The notes below the pieces were generated by a model. That model was not told where the DNA came from, ran no database searches, and saw only the letters and a program-made list of their open reading frames with translations. From positions 124,001-188,000 of the forward strand of contig JAVHYF010000001.1 in assembly GCA_031119205.1 (NCBI GenBank): 64,000 nucleotides of DNA, in the 5' to 3' direction. Position numbers and translations under genes: made by a program. This DNA comes from Moraxellaceae bacterium (GTDB taxonomy: Bacteria > Pseudomonadota > Gammaproteobacteria > Burkholderiales > Rhodocyclaceae). This document shows, in pieces, positions 14,748 through 25,049 of this stretch; position 1 is the first letter of the stretch, and each line of letters begins with the position of its first letter.

Positions 14748-15869
14748 TCAGCTGGCGCCGATGGCGAACAGCCGCTGGTGTTCCTTCATCGCGTAGCGGT
14801 CGGTCATGCCGGCGATGTAGTCCGCGATGGCGCGCGGCTTGTCTTCGCGCGCGCGGCTCTGGTACTGCGGCGGCAGCAGTCGGGCATCGTCCATGAAAAC
14901 GCCGAACAGCTCGCTGATGATGCGTTTTGCCTTGGCCATCTCGCGCAACACGCGGTAGTGCCAGTAGAGGTTCTCGCGCAGGAACTGCTTGAGCTGACGT
15001 TGCTCCTGACGCATCGCGTCGGAGAAGGCCACAAGGGGCGGCGCACGGCGCACATCTTCAAGCGTGGCAACACCATGGGCAGCGATGTTGGCGCGGGTGG
15101 TCTCGATGAGGTCGATGGCCAGTGCGTTGATCATGCGGCGCACGGTTTCGTGAATCAGGCGACGCTCGTTGAGCCCGGGATGAAGGGCTTCGACTTCGGC
15201 ACTGTGACGTGCGAAGCAATCGATGCCGCGCAGTTGATCCAGCGTGATCAGGCCAGCGCGCAAACCGTCGTCTACGTCGTGATTGTTGTAGGCAATCTCG
15301 TCGGCCAGATTCGTCAGCTGCGCTTCCAGCGAAGGCTGGGTCTTGTCGAGGAAGCGCTGGCCCAGCTCGCCGAGCAGGCGCGCATTCGGCAGCGAGCAAT
15401 GCTTGAGGATGCCTTCGCGCGTCTCGAAGGTCAGGTTGAGGCCGTCGAAACCAGCGTAGTGCTCCTCCAGCAGATCGACCGTACGCAGCGACTGCAGGTT
15501 GTGCTCGAAGCCACCGGACTCGCGCATGCATTCGTTGAGCGCGTCCTGTCCGGCGTGGCCGAATGGCGTGTGCCCGAGGTCGTGCGCCAGCGCCACGGCC
15601 TCCACCAGGTCCTCGTTCAGCTGCAGCGCGCGCGCCAGCGAACGCGCGATCTGCGCCACCTCGATGCTGTGAGTGAGGCGGGTACGGAACAGATCGCCTT
15701 CGTGATTCACGAAGACCTGCGTCTTGTACTCCAGCCGGCGGAACGCCGTGGAGTGGATGATGCGGTCGCGGTCGCGCTGGAACTCACTGCGCGCCGACGG
15801 CGACGGCTCACTGACTGCGCGGCCGCGGGAATTGCTGCCGGATACCGCGTAGTCGGCGAGTGTCTGCAT
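14748..15869 (-). CDS. dgt: dGTP triphosphohydrolase (dGTPase-like, HD domain)
   Basis: The protein is a 373-residue HD-domain enzyme that hydrolyses dGTP (or other dNTPs) to the nucleoside and triphosphate. The metal site is seen in [17 protein letters not shown] and [20 protein letters not shown] (H...HD), with the later D in [13 protein letters not shown]. The N-terminus [20 protein letters not shown] is typical of the type 2 dGTPase-like branch, which is shorter than E. coli Dgt (505). It lies 1 bp downstream of aroB, in the aroK-aroB-dgt order seen in many beta- and gammaproteobacteria. Confidence 0.94.
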   Translation of the reverse strand: MQTLADYAVSGSNSRGRAVSEPSPSARSEFQRDRDRIIHSTAFRRLEYKTQVFVNHEGDLFRTRLTHSIEVAQIARSLARALQLNEDLVEAVALAHDLGHTPFGHAGQDALNECMRESGGFEHNLQSLRTVDLLEEHYAGFDGLNLTFETREGILKHCSLPNARLLGELGQRFLDKTQPSLEAQLTNLADEIAYNNHDVDDGLRAGLITLDQLRGIDCFARHSAEVEALHPGLNERRLIHETVRRMINALAIDLIETTRANIAAHGVATLEDVRRAPPLVAFSDAMRQEQRQLKQFLRENLYWHYRVLREMAKAKRIISELFGVFMDDARLLPPQYQSRAREDKPRAIADYIAGMTDRYAMKEHQRLFAIGAS

Positions 15870-15870
15870 C

Positions 15871-16971
15871 TCAGGCCTCGCAGCAGGCGCGGATGCTGGC
15901 TTCGATGTCGGCCAGCGGGGCGCGGTCGTAGATCACCGCGCGACCGATCTTCTCCAGCAGGATCAGGCGCAACTTGCCGTCCTCCACCTTCTTGTCGTGG
16001 CGCATCAGTTCCAGATAGCGCTCGGGTCCACCCAGCTTCGGCCCCACGACCGGCAGTCCAGCCCGCTCGAACAGGCGGCGCACGCGCTGCACGTCTGCGT
16101 CGGTCAGCATTCCGAGTCGCGCCGACAGGTCGGCGGCCATCACGGTGCCGGCAGCGACCGCCTCACCGTGTAGCCATTCACCGTAGCCCATGCCGGTCTC
16201 GATCGCATGGCCGAAGGTGTGGCCCAGGTTGAGGTGAGCGCGCTCACCCTGTTCCGTCTCGTCCGCCGCCACTACCGTGGCTTTGATGCGGCAGTTCCAC
16301 TCGACGGCTTCGGCGAGGAGCTCCACATCGCGATCGAGCAGTGCATCCATGTGCTGCTCCAGCCATTCGACGCGCGCGGCATCGCGGATCAGTGCGTGCT
16401 TGATGACTTCTGCGAGCCCGGCGCGCAGCTCTTCGATGGGCAGACTGCGCAAGGTCCCCACGTCGGCCAGCACCAGGCGGGGCTGATAGAAAGCACCGAT
16501 CATGTTCTTGCCGAGCGGGTGGTTAATGGCGGTCTTGCCGCCCACAGAGGAATCCACCTGCGACAACAGCGTGGTCGGCACCTGGATGAAAGGCACGCCC
16601 CGCTGGTAGGCCGCTGCCGCGAAACCCGTCATGTCACCGACGACCCCGCCGCCGAGAGCGATCAGCGTCACCGAGCGCTCACAACGAGCCTCGAGCAGGC
16701 CGGTGAAGATGAGGTTCAGGGTTTCCCAGTTCTTGTTCGCTTCACCGTCAGGCAGGACGATGGGCGTGACCGTGACGCCTGCGTCGCGCAAGGTAGCAGA
16801 CAGGGTTTCGAGGTAGAGGGGGCCAACGACATCGTTGGTCACGATGGCGACACGCGGCCGCTTGAGGTACGGCAGGATCAACTCAGGCTTCGACAACAAG
16901 CCGTCGCCGATACGGATCGGATAGGCGCGGTCGCCCAGCGCTACGTCGAGTGTGCGTACCACTTTTCCCAT
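15871..16971 (-). CDS. aroB: 3-dehydroquinate synthase
   Basis: This enzyme cyclises DAHP to 3-dehydroquinate, the second step of the shikimate pathway, using NAD and a divalent metal. It is 366 residues, the standard length. Visible motifs are the NAD-binding [19 protein letters not shown], followed by [20 protein letters not shown], and the metal-binding [11 protein letters not shown]. Its start overlaps the end of aroK by 31 bp, so the two are translationally coupled. dgt follows 1 bp after its stop. Confidence 0.97.
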   Translation of the reverse strand: MGKVVRTLDVALGDRAYPIRIGDGLLSKPELILPYLKRPRVAIVTNDVVGPLYLETLSATLRDAGVTVTPIVLPDGEANKNWETLNLIFTGLLEARCERSVTLIALGGGVVGDMTGFAAAAYQRGVPFIQVPTTLLSQVDSSVGGKTAINHPLGKNMIGAFYQPRLVLADVGTLRSLPIEELRAGLAEVIKHALIRDAARVEWLEQHMDALLDRDVELLAEAVEWNCRIKATVVAADETEQGERAHLNLGHTFGHAIETGMGYGEWLHGEAVAAGTVMAADLSARLGMLTDADVQRVRRLFERAGLPVVGPKLGGPERYLELMRHDKKVEDGKLRLILLEKIGRAVIYDRAPLADIEASIRACCEA

Positions 16972-17474
16972 TCCTTCAGGATTTTCGTTACAGCGAGCTG
17001 CGAGTTACCCCGACCGCCATCGACAATGAGGTCGGCAATCTCGCGGTACAAGGGGTCACGTTGCGCGCGGAGCTCGGTCAGACGCCCGAGTGGGTCAGCC
17101 ACTTTGAGCAAAGGCCGGTTGCCATCGTGCCGGGTCCGCTCGAACAACACGGCGGGTGGCACATCCAGGTAGACCACCCAGCCAGACCCGGCGAGCGCCT
17201 CCCGGTTGGCCGGCGTCACCACGGCACCGCCACCGGTTGCCAGGACGATGCCGGCTTCCTGCGTCAGTTCCGCAATGGTTTGCGCCTCGCGCTGGCGGAA
17301 GCCCGCTTCGCCCTCGAGCTCGAAGATCACCGGCACTTTCACGCCCGTGCGTTGCTCGATCTCGTGGTCCGAATCAAGAAAACGGCGCCCGAGGCGCCGT
17401 GCGAGCATCCGCCCGATGGTGGTCTTCCCAGACCCCATCAGGCCGATGAGATAGATGTTGCCTTGCTGTATCAC
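16941..17474 (-). CDS. aroK: shikimate kinase
   Basis: The protein phosphorylates shikimate at the 3-hydroxyl with ATP. It is 177 residues. The Walker A loop is [14 protein letters not shown] (about residues 11-24), the shikimate-binding DSD is in [13 protein letters not shown], and the substrate-binding loop is ATGGGAVV. The lid region carries [11 protein letters not shown]. It is downstream of pilQ by 64 bp and overlaps aroB. pilQ-aroK-aroB is a classic conserved junction of the pilMNOPQ operon. Confidence 0.97.
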   Translation of the reverse strand: MIQQGNIYLIGLMGSGKTTIGRMLARRLGRRFLDSDHEIEQRTGVKVPVIFELEGEAGFRQREAQTIAELTQEAGIVLATGGGAVVTPANREALAGSGWVVYLDVPPAVLFERTRHDGNRPLLKVADPLGRLTELRAQRDPLYREIADLIVDGGRGNSQLAVTKILKEWEKWYAHST

Positions 17475-17538
17475 CCGCCTATGTTACTGAGCCTGCCATG
17501 AAGCGGGCAAGCTCAGTCACCGCATCGGGTCATATCGC

Positions 17539-19671
17539 TCAACGCACCAGCGTCTGGTCAGACACGATACGCGGCGTGATGAATACCAGCAGTTCGGTCT
17601 TGGTGTCCTGACGCTCGTTTTCCTTGAACAGGTAGCCCAGCACCGGGATATCGCCCAGCAACGGCACCTTGGCAGTGTTGTTGCGGATGTCCTGCTGGAA
17701 GATGCCACCGATCACCACAGTACCGCCGTTCTCCACCAGCACTTCGGTCTTCACGTGCTTGGTATCGATGGCATATCCGATGTCCGGGTTGTTCAGGCGT
17801 TCGTTCGGGGTGTCCTTGTTGACGTCGAGGGTCATGAAAACCTTGCCGTCAGGCGTGATCTGCGGCTTGACCTTGAGTGCCAATACGGCCTTGCGGAACG
17901 CAATCGATGTCGCGCCGGAACTCGTAGATTGCCGGTAAGGTAGCTCGGTACCCTGTTCGATCGTTGCTTCGGTCTGATCGGCAGTCATGACACGCGGGCG
18001 GGACACCACCTTGCCACGGCCGTCGGTTTCCAGCGCTGATACCTCAAGATTCAGGAAGCGGGTCGCGGCACTATTCCAGAGAACCAAGGACAACGCACCG
18101 ACGTTTTTGCTGGAGAGGCTGGGCGCCTGGTTATCCCATGACAATGAGTCACCGAAATTCGGAACAGTGCTGATCTGCCCAGTCTGATAACCGGTATTTG
18201 ACAGCTTGCCGCCCAAACTGTAGCGCCCCGCTGCGTTCCCCGCCATGTTTACGCCGAGGCGCATGCCGATGTTGCGTGCAAAGGCATCGCTGGCTTCCAC
18301 AATCTGCGCTTCGATCAATACCTGACGAACCGGCACGTCAATTTCCGTCAGAAGACGACGGAAGTCATCCAGTCGCGCACCGACGTCGGTCACGAAGAGC
18401 TTGTTCGTTCTCTCGTCCACCACCACGGAGCCACGCTTGGACAGCATGGTCTGATCCTTCTGCTTCAGGAAATCGAAGATCGCCTTGGCTTTGTGATAGT
18501 TGACCTGGAAACTCTCGGTACGCAGCGGCTCCAGATCCTGGATCTGCGACTTTGCTTCAAGTTCCAGTTTTTCGCGGGTCGCCAGTTCGTCGCTGGGCGC
18601 AATCCAGATTACGTTTCCGTTCTTGCGCATGTCCAGACCCTTGGCCTGCAGGATGATCTCGAGGGCTTGATCCCAAGGCACATCCTTCAGACGCAGGGTC
18701 AGAGAGCCTGACACCGTGTCGCTGGTGATGATGTTGAAGTTGGTGAAGTCGGCGATCACCTGCAGGACAGATCGCACATCGATGTTCTGGAAGTTCAGGG
18801 ACAGCTTCTCTCCCGCGTACTTCACAGCCTTGTTGGAACTCTGCACCAGCTTGCGCGGATCTTCCTGGACCGACTTCACCTCCAGCACGAACTGGTTGTC
18901 ACTCTGGTAGGCGCTGTGCTCCCACAAGCCCTTGGGCGTGACGACGACGCGAACCGCGTTGCCTTGCTGGGTGGTAACAACGTCGGTTACCGGCGTACCG
19001 AAATCGGTCACATCCAGACGGCGCTTCAGACGATCCGGCACGGATGTCTTGAGGAATTCGAGGACGAGATTGCTGCCTTGCTGGCGGATATCGATACCGG
19101 TATTCGAATCGGACAGATCGATCACGAGACGGGCTTCACCGTCCTTGCCACGGCGGAACGCAATATCGTTGATGTTGTGCTGATCCGGGCCACCCTTCTG
19201 CTCGACGAAACGCGCGGTCGTCGTCGCCTCGGGGGACTTGGAGGTCGCCGCGGTCAGATTGATGACGACATCACGTCCTTCCGTCTTCGTCTCGACCGCG
19301 AGAGGACGGGTCAGGTTCAGCACCAGGCGAGTCCGGTCGGCAACCTGGACGAGGTTGGCGCTGCGCACATCACCCTCGTTGAGCGCCTTGGATCCCGAGC
19401 CGGTTGCATTGGAGGTTGCCGGAAAATCGATCGCCACCCGGGCCGGATTGGAGACACTGAAAGTGCCAAGCTGACCATCGAGCGGCCTTCTGAGGGTGAC
19501 ACGGATAGTCACCGTACCCATGTTCTGCTCGGCACGGATGGACTCGATGGCGTTGCGGCCTTCAGCCGCGGCAGGCGTCGCCGGAGCCGGCGTCTGGGCC
19601 GATGCACCGGTGGTGAAGATCGTACCCACGGCGTACATCAGCACTGCGCACAGTCGAATGGTTCTTGTCAT
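17539..19671 (-). CDS. pilQ: type IV pilus secretin PilQ
   Basis: This is the outer-membrane secretin through which type IV pili extend and DNA may enter. It is 710 residues. A signal peptide lies at 1-25 (ending TTGASAQT). Two N-terminal AMIN domains (about 40-130 and 165-260) bind peptidoglycan. The secretin/TonB N-domain (about 285-335, KLSLNFQNIDVRSVLQVIAD) is followed by the N1/NolW-type domain. The C-terminal secretin gate domain (about 470-705) contains LLGDIPVLGYLF. It overlaps pilP by 4 bp and is the last pil gene of the operon. Confidence 0.97.
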   Translation of the reverse strand: MTRTIRLCAVLMYAVGTIFTTGASAQTPAPATPAAAEGRNAIESIRAEQNMGTVTIRVTLRRPLDGQLGTFSVSNPARVAIDFPATSNATGSGSKALNEGDVRSANLVQVADRTRLVLNLTRPLAVETKTEGRDVVINLTAATSKSPEATTTARFVEQKGGPDQHNINDIAFRRGKDGEARLVIDLSDSNTGIDIRQQGSNLVLEFLKTSVPDRLKRRLDVTDFGTPVTDVVTTQQGNAVRVVVTPKGLWEHSAYQSDNQFVLEVKSVQEDPRKLVQSSNKAVKYAGEKLSLNFQNIDVRSVLQVIADFTNFNIITSDTVSGSLTLRLKDVPWDQALEIILQAKGLDMRKNGNVIWIAPSDELATREKLELEAKSQIQDLEPLRTESFQVNYHKAKAIFDFLKQKDQTMLSKRGSVVVDERTNKLFVTDVGARLDDFRRLLTEIDVPVRQVLIEAQIVEASDAFARNIGMRLGVNMAGNAAGRYSLGGKLSNTGYQTGQISTVPNFGDSLSWDNQAPSLSSKNVGALSLVLWNSAATRFLNLEVSALETDGRGKVVSRPRVMTADQTEATIEQGTELPYRQSTSSGATSIAFRKAVLALKVKPQITPDGKVFMTLDVNKDTPNERLNNPDIGYAIDTKHVKTEVLVENGGTVVIGGIFQQDIRNNTAKVPLLGDIPVLGYLFKENERQDTKTELLVFITPRIVSDQTLVR

Positions 19672-20195
19672 TTCTTGACCTCCTGCTCCTGCAGTTGCAT
19701 GGCGGCGACACGTTCTACCCAGTCGCCGTTGGCGTCTTCGATGAGTTCCTTGATGGAAATTTCAGACTCGGTGATCTTCGTGATGACGCCGAAGTTCTGG
19801 CCGATGTAATTGCCCACCCGCACTTGATGGATGTTCTTGTCGGCCTGGACAAGCGCCACCGGAACACCTTTCATCTGCAGCAGGCCTACCATTCTCATGG
19901 TCTCGATCGCATAGAACTCCAGCGGCTCCTTGCGTCGATTGGTATCCGGACGGTTGGCGCCACCCCGTCCTTGCGGCTCGAGCTTGGAGGCCTGGAACGG
20001 ATCTGCCATGCCGCCGACGTCATAGGCCACAACAGGGAAGGTTTGGAGCTGCGGCAGGGGCGGAACGCGACCCCGCATATTCGCTGCCTCTGTGTCCATC
20101 CAGGCCTTGAGATCGCTGTGCTCTTCGGTCGAGCACGCCCCCAGGAACAGGGGCAGCATGCACAACCACGCAATGCGCTTACGGATCAGGATCAT
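19668..20195 (-). CDS. pilP: type IV pilus assembly lipoprotein PilP
   Basis: PilP is an inner-membrane lipoprotein that links the PilN/PilO platform to the secretin PilQ. It is 175 residues with lipobox LGAC (Cys21) after a short hydrophobic signal. The C-terminal HR-type beta domain starts around residue 90 (IETMRMVGLLQMKGVPVALVQ...). It overlaps both neighbours by 4 bp (pilO upstream, pilQ downstream), so the operon is translationally chained. Confidence 0.95.
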   Translation of the reverse strand: MILIRKRIAWLCMLPLFLGACSTEEHSDLKAWMDTEAANMRGRVPPLPQLQTFPVVAYDVGGMADPFQASKLEPQGRGGANRPDTNRRKEPLEFYAIETMRMVGLLQMKGVPVALVQADKNIHQVRVGNYIGQNFGVITKITESEISIKELIEDANGDWVERVAAMQLQEQEVKK

Positions 20196-20842
20196 TTCTT
20201 CTTGTCCTTCTCAGCCTTTTCGCGCCGCTGCTTGGCCACCTCTTCTTCGTCCAGATAGCGGTAGGTCACGGCATTGGCCTCCATCTTCAGGCCGCCTTCC
20301 TTGCTCTGTTCAATGAACAGATCGCGCAGAGTCACGATGCGCGGCAGCTGCGCGACGTCGCTGACGAAGTTGCCGAGGTCGTGGTAACCGCCGACGACGC
20401 GCATGGCAATCGGCAACTCGGCATAGAACTCCTTCATGCCCTCAGCGCCGGGCTTCCACAGATCGAACTGCAGACCACGGCCGCGGCCAGCCTGGTTCAC
20501 CTCAACCAACAGGCCTTCCATCTCGGTACGGTTGGGCAGCTGCTTCAGCAGGGCACCAAACTGACGATCGATCTCGGCGAGCTGCTTCTTGTATTCGTCG
20601 AGATTGACTGCCTGGCGTTTCTTGCCTGTCCATTCTTCCTTGAGCTTGATCTCCTCCTGGCGCTGCTGCTCCAGGGCATCCATCTGGCTGCTCCAGTCGA
20701 ACCACCAAGCCGCCACCAAGGCGAGGGCCAACAAGCCGACCAACACCGCGACGCGCGGCACCAAGGGCCAGGCACCGGGGTCATTCGGATCCAGGCCACG
20801 GAAGTCATCCGCAATCTGGTTGAAATTGATACCACCCTTCAT
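20192..20842 (-). CDS. pilO: type IV pilus assembly protein PilO
   Basis: PilO is a bitopic inner-membrane protein that dimerises with PilN to form the alignment subcomplex. It is 216 residues. One transmembrane helix lies at about 27-46 (PRVAVLVGLLALALVAAWWF). It is followed by a coiled-coil (about 50-95, EQQRQEEIKLKEEW...) and a ferredoxin-like periplasmic domain. The C-terminal lysine-rich tail is unremarkable. It overlaps pilN and pilP by 4 bp each. Confidence 0.95.
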   Translation of the reverse strand: MKGGINFNQIADDFRGLDPNDPGAWPLVPRVAVLVGLLALALVAAWWFDWSSQMDALEQQRQEEIKLKEEWTGKKRQAVNLDEYKKQLAEIDRQFGALLKQLPNRTEMEGLLVEVNQAGRGRGLQFDLWKPGAEGMKEFYAELPIAMRVVGGYHDLGNFVSDVAQLPRIVTLRDLFIEQSKEGGLKMEANAVTYRYLDEEEVAKQRREKAEKDKKK

Positions 20843-21447
20843 CGCGCACCTCCTGCGGCGGCAGGCGCACTGGCGTCGCCAGCGGGCTTGCTCGGGTCTT
20901 CGACAACCTGCCGCTCGATCGAGATGTTCAGGTTGAATTCACTGACACGCCGACGATTGACGTCCGCAGCCTTGATTTCGATGAGTTGCGGCGACTGCAG
21001 GGCAGGTGAAGCGTCCAGGTTGCGCATCAGTTGCGACACGCGCGCATTCGACTGCGCGTAGCCCACCAGATTGATGACGCTACCGGTCTGCTTGACCGAC
21101 TTGAGGTACACGCCTTCCGGCGTCTGTTTCACGAGCTCGTTGAAGACATGCACGGTCTCGGCGCGATTGCTCTGCAACTCTTCGATCACCTGCTTGCGTG
21201 ACAGCAGCGCCTGGGTCTGCTCGCGCAGGCGCTTGATCTCGGCGATATCGTTGTCCAGCACCGCGATCTCGCGCTTCAGGAACTGGTTCTTGTCCTGCTG
21301 CTGCTCGATCGAATTGGCAATCAGCGTGTGCACGACGAATGCGATCGCCAGCGCCATCAGCAGCACAAGGCCGATGAGGGTGTAGAACTCCTGGCGGCGC
21401 CGCTTGCGGGCTTCTTCCCGGTGCGGCAGGAGGTTGATGCGGATCAT
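20839..21447 (-). CDS. pilN: type IV pilus assembly protein PilN
   Basis: PilN connects cytoplasmic PilM to PilO. The correct start is the ATG at 21447, which begins MIRINLLPHREEARKRR. The INLLP motif at the very N-terminus is the conserved PilM-binding tail. This ATG overlaps the pilM stop by 4 bp. A longer frame from 21477 would add 10 residues inside pilM and is less likely. The protein is 202 residues, with a transmembrane helix at about 20-42, a coiled-coil, then the periplasmic ferredoxin-like domain. The C-terminal ~20 residues are Ala/Gly/Pro-rich. Confidence 0.95.
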   Translation of the reverse strand: MIRINLLPHREEARKRRRQEFYTLIGLVLLMALAIAFVVHTLIANSIEQQQDKNQFLKREIAVLDNDIAEIKRLREQTQALLSRKQVIEELQSNRAETVHVFNELVKQTPEGVYLKSVKQTGSVINLVGYAQSNARVSQLMRNLDASPALQSPQLIEIKAADVNRRRVSEFNLNISIERQVVEDPSKPAGDASAPAAAGGAR

Positions 21448-22523
21448 GCGTCGAACCTCCTCATGGCCAGTCCACACGCCACCAGCAGCGCCGGTGCGTC
21501 ACCGGCCAGGCTCTTGGGCCGGATCTTCTGCGACAACGCCATGCCTACGAAAGGGTTGGCAACTTGCGTTGCAACCTGGGTCCGACTGGACACGGCCTGA
21601 TCCAGACCCGGCACGACCGAACAACCGCCGCCAAGAATGATCTGGTCGACCTGGTTGAACTGGGTGGATGTGAAGAAAAACTGCAATGCGCGCGACACTT
21701 CCAGCCCCAGGCTGTCCATGAAGGGGCGCATCAGATCATGTTCGTAGTTCTCGGGCAGGGTGCCGGAGCGCTTCGCAGCCTCTGCCTCTTCCGGGCTCAT
21801 GCCGTAATTGCGCGAGATGTCCTGTGTCAGCTGGTTGCCGCCAAAAGCCTGGTCACGCGAATACAGCACGTTGTCGTCGCGCATGATGGTGACCTTCATC
21901 GCCGTCGCACCAGCATCGACCATCGCCACGATTTTGCCCTTGCCGGCATCCGGCAACCGCTGGCGGATCAGGTCGAAAGCGGCCTGTGCAGCGAAAGCAT
22001 CCACGTCCATGACGATCGCCTTGAGTCCAGCGGCCTCTGCGGCAGCGACGCGATCCTCGACCTTTTCCTTGCGGGAGGCGGCGATCATCACTTCGACTTC
22101 GTCAGGACTACCCGGCATCGGACCAAGCACTTCGAAGTCGAGATTGACTTCCTCGATGGCGAACGGGATGTACTGGTTCGCCTCGGACTCGACCTGCACT
22201 TCCATCTCCAGTTCGCGCAACCCGGCAGGCAGCGCAATCTTCTTGGAAATGACGGCAGAAGCAGGCAGGGCCAAGGCCACGTTACGGGTACTGGAACCCA
22301 AACGCTTCCACGCGCGTCGAACGGACTCTGCAACCCCTTCCAGGCTCGCAATGTTTCCGTCCGTCACCGCATCACGCGGGAGTGGCTCAATGGCATACCG
22401 CTCCAACCGGTACTGGTTGGCGGCCGCCGCGGACAACTCGACCATCTTGACTGCCGACGAGGAAATATCGAGGCCAATCAAGGGCCGCGCCTTCCCCCCC
22501 AGCAGGGCGCTGAAATCAATCAC
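21444..22523 (-). CDS. pilM: type IV pilus assembly ATPase-like protein PilM
   Basis: PilM is an actin/FtsA-like cytoplasmic protein at the base of the type IV pilus machine. It is 359 residues. ATP-binding fold signatures are visible: LIGLDISSSAVKMVEL (phosphate 1), KIVAMVDAGATAMKVTI (phosphate 2) and DQIILGGGCSVVPGLDQAV (adenosine loop). It is the first gene of pilMNOPQ and is divergent from mrcA across a 178 bp AT-richer gap, which must hold the pil promoter. This divergent mrcA/pilM arrangement is conserved in beta- and gammaproteobacteria. Confidence 0.96.
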   Translation of the reverse strand: MIDFSALLGGKARPLIGLDISSSAVKMVELSAAAANQYRLERYAIEPLPRDAVTDGNIASLEGVAESVRRAWKRLGSSTRNVALALPASAVISKKIALPAGLRELEMEVQVESEANQYIPFAIEEVNLDFEVLGPMPGSPDEVEVMIAASRKEKVEDRVAAAEAAGLKAIVMDVDAFAAQAAFDLIRQRLPDAGKGKIVAMVDAGATAMKVTIMRDDNVLYSRDQAFGGNQLTQDISRNYGMSPEEAEAAKRSGTLPENYEHDLMRPFMDSLGLEVSRALQFFFTSTQFNQVDQIILGGGCSVVPGLDQAVSSRTQVATQVANPFVGMALSQKIRPKSLAGDAPALLVACGLAMRRFDA

Positions 22524-22604
22524 AGTGGAGCCATCCTTTAATTATCGTTTAAAATCCGATAGTTAGGCGCACTAACCACAAACTACTTTAAATCCTAGCA
22601 GTAA

Positions 22605-22634
22605 GGCGTCGAATTAGTAAAGCAATTCGACGCC
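22605..22634. repeat. perfect 11-bp inverted repeat in pilM/mrcA divergent promoter region
   Basis: GGCGTCGAATT at 22605-22615 is mirrored exactly at 22624-22634, with the 8-bp spacer AGTAAAGC. It lies in the gap between the divergent pilM and mrcA starts, nearer mrcA. There is no T-run, so it is unlikely to be a terminator. A dyad of this quality in a divergent promoter region may be a protein-binding site. Confidence 0.55.
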
Positions 22635-22701
22635 GAACGGCGGCTGGCTCAGGGCCGACGAATGGGGCGGCCTATAATGGTCGGCCAATCGAAGGAAACC
22701 C

Positions 22702-25020
22702 ATGTTCGCTCGCTGGCTGACCATCCTTGTTGCTGCCCTGGTCGCACTTGCCCTGCTCGGCGCTGCCGCGCTAGGTATCGCTGCCGCGTTTGCCTATCCC
22801 AAGCTTCCGACACTGGAAGCCCTGACTGACTACAAGCCACGCGTACCGTTGCGGGTATATACCGCGGACGGCGCGCTGATCGGCGAATACGGCGAGGAAC
22901 GGCGTACTTTCGTCGCCTACCGGGATGTTCCCCCGGATCTGATCCACGCCATCCTCGCTGCTGAAGACGACCGCTTCTTCGAACACCGCGGTGTCGACTT
23001 CGCCGGACTCACCCGTGCAACCCTGCTCAACCTCATGGGCGGGGGCCGTCGCCAGGGCGGCAGCACTATCACCATGCAGGTTGCGCGCAATTTCTACCTG
23101 AGCCGCGAAAAGACCTTCAATCGCAAACTGTACGAAATCCTGCTTGCGCTGAAGATCGAAAAAAGCCTGACAAAAGAGCAGATTCTCGAGGTCTATATCA
23201 ACCAGATCTACCTCGGGCAGCGCGCCTACGGCTTTGCATCGGCCGCCCAGACCTATTACGGCAAGCGCCTGAAAGAGTTAACACTGGCGGAAACCGCGAT
23301 GCTGGCTGGCCTGCCGAAAGCACCGTCCGCCTATAACCCTGTCGCCAACCCGGAGCGCGCCAAGCTTCGCCAGCACTACGTGCTGCGACGGATGTTCGAG
23401 CTGAACCAGATTGATGACCGCGACTACGAACTGGCCCGTGCCGAGCCGCAGCGGCTGGTGATCGGGCGCTCGGCGGCTGCACGCAACACCCCCACTGTGC
23501 ATGCCGAGTTCGTTGCGGAAATGGCCCGACAGATGGCGGTCGAGCAATTCAAGGACGAGGCCTACACACGCGGCATCAAGGTCATCACGACCATCCGCAA
23601 GGTGGACCAGCAGGCGGCCTACGACGCGCTGCGCAAGAACGCACTGGACTACGATCGTCGCCACGGCTACCGCGGAGCCGAGGCCTTCGTGGACATGGGC
23701 GCGGTGAAGTCGGACCAGGACGAGGCTCTGGAAGACCTGATCGACGACTTCCCGGACCACGGCAATATGTATGCAGCGATCGTGCTGTCCAGCACACCCA
23801 AGGCCTTGCGTGTGTACCTGCGTAACGGCAAGGCGGTGGACATCACGGGCGACGCCCTCAAGTTCGTCGCCGCCATGCGTGCCGACAACGCGCCGCCCAA
23901 CAAGCGCCTGCGCCGCGGCGCCGTCATCCGTGTAGCGGAAGGCGCGAAGGGCAGCTGGATCGTCACGCAGCCACCCGAAGTGGAGTCCGCCTTCGTGTCG
24001 ATGGACCCGAAGACCGGAGCTGTCCGGGCGCTGGTCGGCGGCTACGATTTCAACCGCAACAAGTTCAACCATGTCACGCAGGCCTGGCGCCAGCCGGGGT
24101 CCAGCTTCAAACCGTTCATCTTCTCCGCTGCGGTCGAGAAGGGCTACACGCCAGCGACCATGATGAACGACGAACCCCTGTCGTTCTCGGCCGAATCCAC
24201 CGGCAGCCAGGCCTGGACGCCGCAGAACTATGACGGCAAGTACGACGGGCCGATGAGCTTGCGTACTGCGCTGGCCAAATCCAAGAACTCGATCGCCATC
24301 AGCCTCCTGCAGGATATCGGCACCAACTACGCGCAGGATTTCGTGACCAACCGCTTCGGCTTTGACGCCGGGCGCAATCCACCTTACCTGACGATGGCAC
24401 TCGGCGCCGGCTCGGTGACCGCCTGGCAGATGCTGGAAGCGTATGGTGTGTTCGCCAACGGCGGTTATCGCGTGGCCCCCTTCGTGGTCAGCGAGATCCG
24501 CGACGAGGCGGATCGCGTCGTGGCCCGCTATACCCCGAAAGTCGCTGGCGAGCAGGCAGAGCGGGTGCTGGATCCTCGCAATGTCTATCTCATGGACGTC
24601 ATGATGAAGGACGTGGTGCGCCGGGGCACCGCCGGCAAGGCAATGGCCCTGGGGCGTGGCGATCTCGCCGGCAAGACCGGTACCACCAACGAGTATGTCG
24701 ACGCCTGGTTCTGTGGTTACCAGGCCAGCGTCGTGGCCGTGGCCTGGACCGGTTTCGACCAGCCCAGGCGCCTCGGCTCGGGTGAAACCGGTGGCGCGCT
24801 GGCCCTGCCCGTCTGGATCAGTTACATGGACAAGGTGCTCAAGGGGGTGCCGGAAGAGTCCATGGCCATGCCTGGCGGACTCGTTCCGGTGAAGACCGGC
24901 GACCAGGACGACCTGATCTACGAGGAGCACATCCCGGCCACGACGGAACCGCCACCCGCCGAATCGCCCCCGCCGGAAGCCGCGCCCACCTCCGTCCTGC
25001 CGAATCCGCACGCGGATTGA
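22702..25020 (+). CDS. mrcA: penicillin-binding protein 1A (bifunctional transglycosylase/transpeptidase)
   Basis: This class A PBP polymerises and cross-links peptidoglycan. It is 772 residues. An N-terminal transmembrane anchor occupies residues 5-30. The glycosyltransferase GT51 domain (about 55-235) has the catalytic EDDRFFEHRGVDF and QGGSTITMQVARN motifs. An OB-like insert covers about 310-430. The transpeptidase domain contains the active serine in GSSFKPF, the SKN motif in ALAKSKNSIAIS and KTGTTNEYVDAWF. The tail is proline-rich. An AAGGAAA site precedes the ATG. Also called ponA. Confidence 0.96.
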   Translation: MFARWLTILVAALVALALLGAAALGIAAAFAYPKLPTLEALTDYKPRVPLRVYTADGALIGEYGEERRTFVAYRDVPPDLIHAILAAEDDRFFEHRGVDFAGLTRATLLNLMGGGRRQGGSTITMQVARNFYLSREKTFNRKLYEILLALKIEKSLTKEQILEVYINQIYLGQRAYGFASAAQTYYGKRLKELTLAETAMLAGLPKAPSAYNPVANPERAKLRQHYVLRRMFELNQIDDRDYELARAEPQRLVIGRSAAARNTPTVHAEFVAEMARQMAVEQFKDEAYTRGIKVITTIRKVDQQAAYDALRKNALDYDRRHGYRGAEAFVDMGAVKSDQDEALEDLIDDFPDHGNMYAAIVLSSTPKALRVYLRNGKAVDITGDALKFVAAMRADNAPPNKRLRRGAVIRVAEGAKGSWIVTQPPEVESAFVSMDPKTGAVRALVGGYDFNRNKFNHVTQAWRQPGSSFKPFIFSAAVEKGYTPATMMNDEPLSFSAESTGSQAWTPQNYDGKYDGPMSLRTALAKSKNSIAISLLQDIGTNYAQDFVTNRFGFDAGRNPPYLTMALGAGSVTAWQMLEAYGVFANGGYRVAPFVVSEIRDEADRVVARYTPKVAGEQAERVLDPRNVYLMDVMMKDVVRRGTAGKAMALGRGDLAGKTGTTNEYVDAWFCGYQASVVAVAWTGFDQPRRLGSGETGGALALPVWISYMDKVLKGVPEESMAMPGGLVPVKTGDQDDLIYEEHIPATTEPPPAESPPPEAAPTSVLPNPHAD

Positions 25021-25049
25021 GCAGGACCGGGCTCAGGGCGCCCGGCGGG

